8,359 nucleotides of DNA, taken from the NCBI GenBank assembly GCA_013042025.1, contig JABDQY010000015.1, forward strand, positions 1 to 8,359, given 5' to 3'. Positions 1-5,616 of the stretch are shown here, one piece after another; the first letter of the stretch is position 1; each line of letters starts with the position of its first letter. A program made the translations under genes and the position numbers. Under the pieces are notes generated by a model that saw only the letters and a list, made by a program, of their open reading frames with translations, did no database searches and was not told where the DNA came from. This DNA is from Bacteroidia bacterium. GTDB lineage: Bacteria; Bacteroidota; Bacteroidia; NS11-12g; UBA9320.

Positions 1-52
1 TTAATCCAAGAATTGCAAAGGGGTTTGTCGATTTTTTCGTAGTTTTTTTCAT
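1..52 (-). CDS. 5' end of an unidentified gene (partial, leaves window)
   Basis: On the minus strand an ATG at 52-50 opens a frame that stays open to the window edge, giving MKKTTKKSTNPFAILGL. The lysine/threonine-rich start followed by a hydrophobic stretch could be a cytoplasmic N-tail before a membrane segment or signal anchor, but 17 residues are too few to name a family. It has the same orientation as the peroxiredoxin gene upstream, with 169 bp between them, so it probably has its own promoter. I see no clear ribosome binding site, which is normal for Bacteroidota. The call rests on an open frame and a plausible start only. Confidence 0.4.
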   Translation of the reverse strand, partial: MKKTTKKSTNPFAILGL

Positions 53-221
53 AAGTGTATTTTTAAATGTTAGTGTTGTTAAACTATCCTTTGATCAACA
101 CACCAACGGTACTTAGCACTACAAAAACTAAAAATACTAAAACTATAACCTAGCTAGCAATAATTCTCAAAGAATAAAAGAATAGTTGTACCTTGGGGCA
201 ACAAATTTTACCTAGAAAAAA

Positions 222-674
222 TCAATCTAAGATTTGAGCAGAATGCTCTTTAGTCTTAACTTTCGATATTACCTCTTCAATGACACCATCTTCATTGATT
301 ATGAAAGTTGTTCTTTTTACACCCATATATTTTCTTCCATACATGTTTTTTTCGACCCAAACTCCGTATGCTTCACATGTTTCTTTATCAGTGTCAGCCA
401 AAAGATCAAAAGGAAGCTCATACTTAGCTATAAACTTTACATGTTTTGCTTCAGTATCAGGACTTACACCTAAAATTTCATATCCTTGAGATTGAAATCG
501 CTTGTAGTTATCCCTTAAATCACAGGCTTCAGCTGTGCATCCTGGAGTATCGTCTTTTGGATAAAAGTATAAAACCAATTTTTTCCCTGCGTACGATGCT
601 AAACTAATTTCTGTCCCATTTTGATTTACTCCTTTAAACGATGGAGCTTTTGAACCTACTTCCGGTATTGCCAT
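222..674 (-). CDS. bcp: Thioredoxin-dependent thiol peroxidase, Bcp/PrxQ-type peroxiredoxin
   Basis: A cytoplasmic 150-residue peroxiredoxin that reduces hydrogen peroxide and organic hydroperoxides, recycled by thioredoxin. The active-site block reads PKDDTPGCTAEACDLRD. Cys46 is the peroxidatic cysteine in the T-x-x-C context (Thr43). Cys51, five residues on, is the resolving cysteine of the atypical 2-Cys BCP/PrxQ class, as in E. coli Bcp. Arg121 in the later VKRTTFIINEDG block is the conserved active-site arginine. Length matches the family (about 150-156). The frame can be extended upstream to a TTG at 689, but that would run into the A/T tract of a terminator; the ATG at 674, giving MAIPEVGSKAPSF, matches the usual family start. 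The gene begins about ten bases after the U-tract of that terminator, so it needs a promoter very close by or readthrough; I see no clean TAnnTTTG box in front of it. Confidence 0.95.
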   Translation of the reverse strand: MAIPEVGSKAPSFKGVNQNGTEISLASYAGKKLVLYFYPKDDTPGCTAEACDLRDNYKRFQSQGYEILGVSPDTEAKHVKFIAKYELPFDLLADTDKETCEAYGVWVEKNMYGRKYMGVKRTTFIINEDGVIEEVISKVKTKEHSAQILD

Positions 675-687
675 ATTCAAAAGAAAC

Positions 688-717
688 AAAAAAAGGCGAT
701 AAAAGATTTATCGCCTT
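688..717 (-). terminator. Rho-independent terminator of the cytochrome gene
   Basis: Plus positions 693-703 (AAGGCGATAAA) and 707-717 (TTTATCGCCTT) form a perfect 11-bp inverted repeat with a 3-base loop. Read on the minus strand, the stem is followed by seven T (two of them in the stem) and further T-rich sequence. It lies 20 bp after the stop of the cytochrome lipoprotein gene (737) and reads in the same direction. This is the only textbook intrinsic terminator in the window. Its T-tract ends about ten bases before the bcp start codon. Confidence 0.85.
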
Positions 718-736
718 GAAATATCTAGTTGTTTTA

Positions 737-1102
737 TTACTTTTCTAATAAACCATCATTGATCCAACTTTCTAGAGTTGCAATGTCGGTATCCGATAGT
801 TTTGCTGAGTTTTTAGGCATTGGTGAGTAACCCATCTCATGTTTAACAGCACCTAGCATTCTGCCATATCCAGCAAATGTATTCGCATCCGCATATCCTT
901 CCAAACTGCCTATCATGGCTCCTGAAGTATGGCAACCAGAAGTGGCACAATTTCCGTCAATAACAGCTTTCGCAGCACCATCATAGGTAGTTTTTGTTTC
1001 TACAGGAGTAGGCTCTGGATCTGGATCGTCATCTGAACATGAACTAAAAGTAATAACGCTTATAGCGAAAATTAGAAGGGATAATAATTTGATGTTTTTC
1101 AT
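737..1102 (-). CDS. Small c-type cytochrome lipoprotein with CX4CH haem motif
   Basis: A 121-residue lipoprotein. Residues 1-21 form a lysine-containing hydrophobic signal peptide ending at a lipobox-like FSSC, with Cys22 as the lipidated residue. CSDDDPDPEPTP follows; an acidic Ser-Asp-Asp-Asp start is known in Bacteroidota as a surface-export signal, so the protein may face outward. The mature part resembles a small mono-haem cytochrome c: CATSGCH at 52-58 would bind haem and PMPKN supplies a likely distal ligand (Met95), followed by a terminal helix with LESWINDG as in class I cytochromes. The haem motif has four residues between the cysteines instead of two; this spacing is known from cytochromes c3 and, from memory, also occurs in Bacteroidota cytochrome-like lipoproteins. 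The ATG at 1102 is chosen because it starts the signal peptide; the longer frame from 1171 adds a poor leader. A terminator follows at 688-717. Electron partners are unknown. Confidence 0.8.
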   Translation of the reverse strand: MKNIKLLSLLIFAISVITFSSCSDDDPDPEPTPVETKTTYDGAAKAVIDGNCATSGCHTSGAMIGSLEGYADANTFAGYGRMLGAVKHEMGYSPMPKNSAKLSDTDIATLESWINDGLLEK

Positions 1103-1123
1103 TGCTTTAATATATGTATGTAT

Positions 1124-1143
1124 ATACAAATATATTTTTGTAT
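1124..1143. repeat. 7-6-7 inverted repeat over the cytochrome promoter region
   Basis: ATACAAA (1124-1130) and TTTGTAT (1137-1143) form a perfect inverted repeat with a 6-base gap, covering the putative -7 box at 1127-1134. A second 10-base palindrome, TGTATATACA (1119-1128), overlaps it. The position would suit a repressor site, but the sequence is AT-rich and no regulator is nearby. Confidence 0.35.
1127..1134 (-). promoter_or_regulatory. Putative Bacteroidota -7 box for the cytochrome gene
   Basis: The minus strand reads TATATTTG here, an exact match to TAnnTTTG, with 24 bases between it and the ATG at 1102. I could not find a good TTG/TTTG -33 element at the usual 19-21 bp spacing. The box sits inside a 7-6-7 inverted repeat (1124-1143). 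The region is very AT-rich, so a chance match is possible. Confidence 0.4.
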
Positions 1144-1174
1144 CACTAATTCTCACTATCCGAATTGTCATTTT

Positions 1175-3019
1175 TTATAAGCTTACAGATTTCTTGTACT
1201 CCGCCCGATTGTTTTTCGAATCGATTACAATCAACTTGAATTCGTACGTACCTGGTTTTATCCAATTGGGTATTTCTCCCCATATTGCACCTGTCTTCGG
1301 TTCATATTCAGCTAAAATCCATTTGCCATCTAACGAACAAATTATTCGATCTACACCACTTAAGTTTTCACTAACTCTAAACCTGTATTTTTTACCCACC
1401 GAAATTGGTTTAATTACCGGTGGCGAATTATCGTAAGTAATCGCGTACTCTCCCAAAGACCTTGTTCTGAAACTTAAGTTGCTTCCTTTTAATACACCTC
1501 CTTCATAATAAGTTCTACTACCATCAAAGCTTACTGCACAAAGCTTATCTCCATACTTCATAAATTCAGCTGGCACTTTATACGACACATTGATATAGGA
1601 ATGTAGGGGTGTATAAGCATAGTGCATTTGAAGTGTTTTACTTAGCATTTTTGGCTTAATCGGTTTTTCTTTCAACTTAAAATCTATTGTGTGATAAATG
1701 GTTTTAGGAGGTATCGAAATTGTCCAATTATCATATTTGAAAGTTTTGCCTCTTTCCGCGTTAATTCGCTGAATAGCTTCAAAGTCATTATTGTCTTTCC
1801 ATGTTAATTTCTCTCCTAAACTATCACCTACCATTAGCCACGAAACTGAGTCTGTAAGTCCTGCATAGTCTTGTATAAATAATTTCATTTGAACAGAATC
1901 GTCTTGCTGTAACCATACCTCTCCATTCTGGTTTTGCTTATAGTACTTAAGCGGATTAAACTTTTCCTTAAAAAGTCGAATGTAAGAATGTCCCTTTTTA
2001 AACTTCAGATATGGATCCGTATGCGTATTAATATATCGACCTTGGTTAAAGGCAAATTTTTCTATTTGATATTGATACAATAAATATCCGTTTGCAGTTA
2101 ACCAACAATAATTAATTCCTAGTCGGTTTCGTCTATCTGTGAAGTAATCGTCGGTACGTAAACCAAAACTATACGTACCTGGCTTTGCATTGACCGCTTT
2201 TGTGTTCTTTAGATATTCTGAAGATCGAGATACTATCTTAAAGGGATAATTGCCTTCGGCATGAAGAACGTTCTTATCCTTCAGATAAAATGAGACATTC
2301 TTAATTACTGGTTTAAGCTTATCTGGAACGTCGATTCCATGCATTAAGGGATTTGTAGACTGCCCTTGAGGATTCCTAATTTCAAAATGAAGGTGTGGTC
2401 CTCCACTTCCTCCCGTGTTTCCACTTAGTGCAAAATTTTCGCTTTTCTTTATTTTTATCTCACCAGCTTTAGGGAATAGTTCAATTTCAAATTTCCGTTG
2501 TTTATACTGAGCTTCTTTTACATAGTTTGCTAAAGCCCCTTTAAATTTTTGTAAATGCCCATAAACTGTTGTGTATCCATTAGGATGGCGAATGTATACT
2601 ACTCGCCCATAGCCAGAGGTGCTAACTTTAACCCGTTCTACAAATCCATCAGCAGCAGCAAGTACTTTCCACCCTTCTTGTCCGCCGGTTCTAATATCCA
2701 GTCCCCCATGGAAATGATTTCCCCTAAGTTCACAAAACGTTCCTGACACATAAATTGTGCTATCAAATGGCTTCCTAAAATAGTTTTGAGTATAAGGATT
2801 GGTGTTACGTGTGAACGAATACTTTCCTGGTGAGGAATAACTAATCTTACTTGGAACTGGATCAAGATCTACAACAGGCGTTTTAAGATCAACTTCTGTT
2901 GTATCCGAATCGGATAAGTCTTCCTCACTTCCAGGTTCCTTGATAACATTCCTACACGTAGCAAACAAGGATAGGATTCCTCCAATTATCAGAATGTAAT
3001 ATAAATTAGTTCGTTTCAA
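1175..3019 (-). CDS. M23 (LytM-type) metallopeptidase lipoprotein
   Basis: A 614-residue envelope lipoprotein expected to cleave peptidoglycan cross-bridges or stem peptides. Residues 1-21 are a signal peptide (KR, then a hydrophobic core) ending in LFAT before Cys22; an acidic linker follows to about residue 55. The M23 domain spans about residues 85-216. It has GNHFHGGLD with zinc ligands His104 and Asp108, YGHL with catalytic His155, and GGPHLHFE with His209 and zinc ligand His211. All key residues are intact, so it should be active rather than a degenerate LytM activator. A lysine-rich insert of about 40 residues lies between His155 and the SGNTGG loop. Residues 220-614 are beta-rich, ending in an Ig-like segment, and probably mediate binding; this long tail is common in Bacteroidota homologues. 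The first codon is TTG: there is no Met before residue 200, and any later start would lose the signal peptide. A TACCTTTG box lies just upstream. Confidence 0.9.
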   Translation of the reverse strand: MKRTNLYYILIIGGILSLFATCRNVIKEPGSEEDLSDSDTTEVDLKTPVVDLDPVPSKISYSSPGKYSFTRNTNPYTQNYFRKPFDSTIYVSGTFCELRGNHFHGGLDIRTGGQEGWKVLAAADGFVERVKVSTSGYGRVVYIRHPNGYTTVYGHLQKFKGALANYVKEAQYKQRKFEIELFPKAGEIKIKKSENFALSGNTGGSGGPHLHFEIRNPQGQSTNPLMHGIDVPDKLKPVIKNVSFYLKDKNVLHAEGNYPFKIVSRSSEYLKNTKAVNAKPGTYSFGLRTDDYFTDRRNRLGINYCWLTANGYLLYQYQIEKFAFNQGRYINTHTDPYLKFKKGHSYIRLFKEKFNPLKYYKQNQNGEVWLQQDDSVQMKLFIQDYAGLTDSVSWLMVGDSLGEKLTWKDNNDFEAIQRINAERGKTFKYDNWTISIPPKTIYHTIDFKLKEKPIKPKMLSKTLQMHYAYTPLHSYINVSYKVPAEFMKYGDKLCAVSFDGSRTYYEGGVLKGSNLSFRTRSLGEYAITYDNSPPVIKPISVGKKYRFRVSENLSGVDRIICSLDGKWILAEYEPKTGAIWGEIPNWIKPGTYEFKLIVIDSKNNRAEYKKSVSL

Positions 3020-3035
3020 AATGGTACAAAAAGAA

Positions 3036-3043
3036 CAAAGGTA
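3036..3043 (-). promoter_or_regulatory. Putative -7 box for the M23 peptidase gene
   Basis: The minus strand reads TACCTTTG, an exact TAnnTTTG match, 16 bases before the TTG start at 3019. That would give a 5' leader of only about ten bases. No convincing TTTG -33 element is present at 19-21 bp further upstream, so this rests on the -7 box and its position alone. Confidence 0.4.
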
Positions 3044-3166
3044 AATTGGATTGTATTTGGAGTTATTAAGATTTAAACAACTCCTGTTTCTCCGACTATA
3101 TTTTAAGATTTCTTACGAAATACTTGTTTTCCTAAAATGAAGCTATATCTTTAAGTAAAGGGCATT

Positions 3167-3195
3167 TGATAATCTTTTTATCATTTATATGATAA
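3167..3195. repeat. Short alternating repeats TGATAA / TTATCA / TGATAA
   Basis: TGATAA (3167-3172), TTATCA (3178-3183) and TGATAA (3190-3195) alternate in orientation with 5- and 6-base gaps, so the middle copy can pair with either side. They sit in the 231-bp divergent spacer between the M23 and YegP-like genes, 56 bp before the latter. The rest of this spacer holds the M23 -7 box and no other structure I can support. An operator or a pair of alternative hairpins is possible; AT-rich chance is also possible. Confidence 0.35.
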
Positions 3196-3250
3196 TTTGC
3201 ATATCTGATTTGTTCTGGAATAATAGTTCATTAACAAAAAGAATAGTAAC

Positions 3251-3622
3251 ATGAAAAAACCCACATACACCATTATTGAGCATGAGGACGGATTTAATCT
3301 TCGTTTATTGAATGAAAACGATGAGCTCATTTTAGGAAGTACTAATTACACAACTTTTAAGGAATGTGAAAAGTTTCTCGCCACGCTTAAAGTACATATG
3401 TGTTTTCAAACTAATTTTTGTCGTACTAAAAATGCAAAAGGGAAATTTGGATTTGAGATACGCACATGTTGGGATGATTTAATTGCAATTAGCAATCAAT
3501 ACGAAACTCGTAATGAAAGAGAAGAAGCAATGCTTGAGGCATTTGATAGTAACAAAAAAGCTGTTTTCATCTATGGGAAACATCCAATTCAGAAGCCTAT
3601 TTCTCTTATGCATTGTGCATAG
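3251..3622 (+). CDS. YegP-like protein with two DUF1508 repeats
   Basis: A 123-residue soluble protein with no signal peptide or membrane segment. It resembles the YegP/DUF1508 family, which has tandem repeats of about 45-50 residues. Repeat one (about residues 5-50) has F-x-L-x-L then ELILGSTNYTT and a cysteine/phenylalanine-containing helix. Repeat two (about 55-110) begins after NAKGKFGFEIRT and continues LIAISNQYETRNERE, matching the family pattern of 'G-x-F-x-F', 'I-x-x-S-x-x-Y' and 'R-E'. The second repeat is followed by a short tail ending LMHCA. The biochemical function of the family is not established. The gene stands alone on the plus strand, with a 231-bp spacer upstream containing short inverted repeats and a 9-bp gap to the convergent prolyl isomerase gene downstream. 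No clear promoter box was found. Family assignment is by pattern and from memory, not by search. Confidence 0.75.
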   Translation: MKKPTYTIIEHEDGFNLRLLNENDELILGSTNYTTFKECEKFLATLKVHMCFQTNFCRTKNAKGKFGFEIRTCWDDLIAISNQYETRNEREEAMLEAFDSNKKAVFIYGKHPIQKPISLMHCA

Positions 3623-3631
3623 AAGGTGAAA

Positions 3632-4243
3632 CTACTCTGGAATACTAAATTTAAAACTGTCCAATAATTGTTGTTGACTAAGCTCTACAATCCCCACATC
3701 TAATGGAATAGCTACTTTCGGTTTATCATTCGCGTTGGTTGGTTCTATTTCAATTTTTTCCAACACATCTTCTCCATCTATAATCTTTCCAAAAATCATA
3801 TAGTTATTATCAAGATTGGGCAACCCCATTTCTCTGTTTACCACATAAAATTGACATGCATTTGAAAGCTTTTCTGGATTATCATCACGCCCCATACCTA
3901 AAGCACCATACACATGCTTTATACTATCTACAAACTCTGGCTCTAACAAATAGGGAGAGTCTTTAAAGTACTGAACAGAATCTGGACAACCACCCTGAAT
4001 AACAAAGTTCCGAATAACCCGATTAAAGGTAAATTGATTGTAATGCTTCGCATTCGCTAATTCAATAAACTTTGCTTTATGATTGGGAGTTTCATCAAAG
4101 AGCCAAAAATGCATTACCCCTAATCTTGTTTCAATTTTAACAATGGGATAGGTTTTTTCTTGCTGACTTGGAGCATTATCTTTCCCTGAACATGCCACTT
4201 GCACAAGTACAAAAAATAAACTGACATAAAGCATACTTCGCAT
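3632..4243 (-). CDS. Cyclophilin-type peptidyl-prolyl cis-trans isomerase, lipoprotein
   Basis: A 203-residue envelope folding catalyst that isomerises X-Pro bonds. Residues 4-17 form a hydrophobic signal segment before Cys18 (VQVAC). The lipobox is imperfect, with Gln at -3, so lipidation is likely but not certain. The cyclophilin domain covers about 34-200. FNRVIRNFVIQGG carries the catalytic-pocket residues Arg75, Phe80 and Gln83. SNACQFYVV and YMIFGKIIDGEDVLEKI match later conserved strands. The Trp and His of human cyclophilin A's WLDGKH segment are replaced (LDNN here), as in many bacterial members, so cyclosporin sensitivity would be expected to be low. An in-frame ATG at 4285 would add 14 residues and overlap the upstream hydrolase gene by 17 bp; I prefer 4243 because it gives a normal-length signal peptide 25 bp after that gene. 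It is probably cotranscribed with the hydrolase. Confidence 0.9.
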   Translation of the reverse strand: MRSMLYVSLFFVLVQVACSGKDNAPSQQEKTYPIVKIETRLGVMHFWLFDETPNHKAKFIELANAKHYNQFTFNRVIRNFVIQGGCPDSVQYFKDSPYLLEPEFVDSIKHVYGALGMGRDDNPEKLSNACQFYVVNREMGLPNLDNNYMIFGKIIDGEDVLEKIEIEPTNANDKPKVAIPLDVGIVELSQQQLLDSFKFSIPE

Positions 4244-4268
4244 GCTACGAATATATTTAACTACTCCT

Positions 4269-4877
4269 TTACTTAATACGTACATTTAACACTTTCTTGT
4301 TTTCAAGAAAACCTTCTAGAACATCTCCTGCCTCTACCTTACCAACTCCTTGAGGTGTACCCGTAAATATTAAGTCTCCAATCTTTAACGTAAAGTACTG
4401 CGAACATTGTTCAATAATTTTAGGAATGCTGTTTATCATTAGTGATGTATTCCCATCTTGAACTAGCTCTCCATTTTTCTTTAATTGGAAATTTAGATTG
4501 CTGATATCATAATTTGAAACATCTTGAAATTCCCCCAGAACAGCACTTTGATCGAACGCTTTTGCTTTCTCCCATGGCAACCCCTTTGATTTTAACTTGC
4601 TTTGTACATCTCTAGCGGTAAAATCTATCCCCACTGTTAATTCCTTGAAGTACTTTGAAGCAAACTTCGCTTCAATGTTTTTCCCTAATCGATTTAGTTT
4701 TACAACCACTTCCAATTCATAATGAATATTATTGCTCCAATCAGGAATATAAAATGCATCACGTTGTCGGAATATTGCTGAATCCGGCTTCATAAAAATT
4801 ACGGGTTCTTCGGGAATATCATTTCCCAATTCTTTAGCATGAGCCACATAATTTCTTCCAATGCAGATTATCTTCAT
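4269..4877 (-). CDS. Fumarylacetoacetate hydrolase family protein, FAHD1-like
   Basis: A 202-residue cytoplasmic metal-dependent enzyme of the FAH superfamily, at the compact end of the family. It starts MKIICIGRNYVAHA and has PVIFMKPDSA, then HYELEVVV with metal ligands Glu54 and Glu56, and GIDFTARD with the third acidic ligand Asp85. The following KGLPWEKAKAFD block is close to FAHD1, an acylpyruvase that also decarboxylates oxaloacetate; bacterial relatives include fumarylpyruvate hydrolases and the HpaG/HpcE isomerase-decarboxylases. The residues fix the family and the Mg/Mn site but not the substrate, and no aromatic-degradation genes lie nearby, so a general oxaloacetate or acylpyruvate housekeeping role is more likely. 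The start at 4877 matches the family N-terminus. It is the first gene of a probable two-gene unit with the prolyl isomerase, and lies 29 bp from the divergent aat gene. Confidence 0.9.
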   Translation of the reverse strand: MKIICIGRNYVAHAKELGNDIPEEPVIFMKPDSAIFRQRDAFYIPDWSNNIHYELEVVVKLNRLGKNIEAKFASKYFKELTVGIDFTARDVQSKLKSKGLPWEKAKAFDQSAVLGEFQDVSNYDISNLNFQLKKNGELVQDGNTSLMINSIPKIIEQCSQYFTLKIGDLIFTGTPQGVGKVEAGDVLEGFLENKKVLNVRIK

Positions 4878-4893
4878 AAAACTATTTCTTTTG

Positions 4894-4924
4894 CAAAAGT
4901 AATATTATGCTCGACCCAGCCGAA
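4894..4924 (-). promoter_or_regulatory. Putative promoter of the FAH-family gene (within aat)
   Basis: Read on the minus strand, TTCG (4924-4921), a 19-base spacer and TACTTTTG (4901-4894) match the Bacteroidota pattern TTTG-N19-TAnnTTTG with one mismatch in the -33 box. The -7 box ends 16 bases before the hydrolase ATG at 4877. The -33 part lies inside the aat coding region. The -7 box overlaps the perfect palindrome TTTTGCAAAA at 4889-4898, which could be an operator or chance. This is the best promoter match in the window. Confidence 0.55.
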
Positions 4925-5464
4925 CTTCTCTATGCATATTCGAAAGGCTACTTCCCTATGGCGGTACCTGAAGATGATAACGAGATTTTTTGGTTTAAAC
5001 CGGATATGCGGGGAATAATTCCTTTAGACAAATTTCATGTTTCAAAAAATTTGAAAAGGCTGTTCAATAAGCAGCATTTTGAGCTAAAAATAAACGGAGA
5101 CTTTGAAGGCACTATAAAAGCATGTGCGAACAGAGATGATACATGGATAAGTCAGGAAATTATTAACTCATACACCCGATTAAATGAAATGGGTTATGCT
5201 TTTAGCTTTGAAACCTGGAGAAATGGCAAACTGGTTGGAGGCTTATATGGTGTTGCAATTGGACGAGTATTTTTTGGAGAAAGTATGTTTCATCTAGAAA
5301 CAGATGCCAGCAAAATTGCATTGGTGTTTCTAGTAGAATTTATGAAGGAAAATAACTTTCAATTACTGGACACCCAATACCTTAATGATCATCTTAAACA
5401 ATTTGGAGCAATTGAAATTACTAACGAAGAATATGAAGAAATGCTTGAGTTGGCTCTTGACTAG
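4907..5464 (+). CDS. aat: Leucyl/phenylalanyl-tRNA--protein transferase, short form
   Basis: A cytoplasmic enzyme that transfers Leu or Phe from aminoacyl-tRNA to proteins with an N-terminal Arg or Lys, marking them for ClpS/ClpAP degradation. Family blocks appear in order: LLYAYSKGYFPM (residues 7-18), FWFKPDMRG (about 28-36), FHVSKNLKRLF (about 43-53), TWISQEII, LVGGLYGVAIGRVFFGESMF (about 107-127) with the GNAT-like core, DASKIAL and LNDHLKQFGAIEI. The protein has 185 residues against 234 in E. coli; the missing part is the N-terminal segment of about 38 residues that carries the GLLALGGDLS motif. An in-frame TAA at 4877-4879 and no other start in between show that this is not an annotation error. 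It is divergent from the FAH-family gene. The frame after its TAG stop continues into a gene remnant. Confidence 0.93.
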   Translation: MLDPAELLYAYSKGYFPMAVPEDDNEIFWFKPDMRGIIPLDKFHVSKNLKRLFNKQHFELKINGDFEGTIKACANRDDTWISQEIINSYTRLNEMGYAFSFETWRNGKLVGGLYGVAIGRVFFGESMFHLETDASKIALVFLVEFMKENNFQLLDTQYLNDHLKQFGAIEITNEEYEEMLELALD

Positions 5465-5609
5465 AATCTATATTATACTCGCATTTATGAAACTAAATCT
5501 AAAGACTTTAGTGACACATATACCTATAATGACCATGGATATCCAATTGAATCGAATGACGATTGGTTTGATTAGAAGCTCTGCGAATTACCCCTACAAA
5601 TGCGAATAA
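5465..5609 (+). pseudogene. Probable remnant of a YD-repeat-like lipoprotein tail
   Basis: Directly after the aat stop, the same frame is open to a TAG at 5573-5575 and includes DTYTYNDHGYPIESNDDW. The Y-T-Y-N-x-x-G-Y-P pattern is typical of the YD/RHS-like repeats found near the C-terminus of many Bacteroidota lipoproteins. There is no start codon in this frame. A different plus frame continues across the TAG and ends at 5609 with ANYPYKCE, a tail that resembles the ends of such proteins, which would fit a frameshift. I read this as the decayed 3' end of a gene otherwise lost, left between aat and menF. The composition also looks like real coding sequence rather than spacer. It could be a chance reading, since no homology search was possible. 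Confidence 0.45.
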
Positions 5610-5616
5610 TTTAGCT

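Noticed and set aside
85..150. Hydrophobic minus-strand reading (VFLVFVVLSTVGVLIKG) between the left-edge gene and bcp
   Set aside because: It looks like a membrane helix, but it has no ATG, is bounded by stops within 21 codons, and T-rich DNA often reads as hydrophobic. It could be a remnant, but I cannot support it.
68..154. Plus-strand ATG frame of 28 codons
   Set aside because: Low-complexity threonine/lysine composition and no context; it is probably chance in AT-rich spacer.
675..689. Upstream TTG start for bcp, adding five residues
   Set aside because: It lies in the T-tract side of the terminator and adds residues not found in the family; the ATG at 674 fits.
1103..1171. Longer N-terminus for the cytochrome lipoprotein
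   Set aside because: It would place 23 unrelated residues before a standard signal peptide and cover the putative promoter.
1089..1436. Plus-strand open frame of 115 codons opposite the M23 gene's 3' end
   Set aside because: It lies antisense to a well-supported gene and the cytochrome leader, has a phenylalanine/isoleucine-rich unlikely composition and matches no family I know.
2638..2865. Minus-strand open frame of 75 codons inside the M23 gene
   Set aside because: It overlaps the conserved M23 catalytic region in another frame and looks like a shadow.
3607..3621. Hairpin TATGCA-TTG-TGCATA at the end of the YegP-like gene
   Set aside because: There is no T-run after it on either strand and it lies inside the coding end, so I do not call it a terminator.
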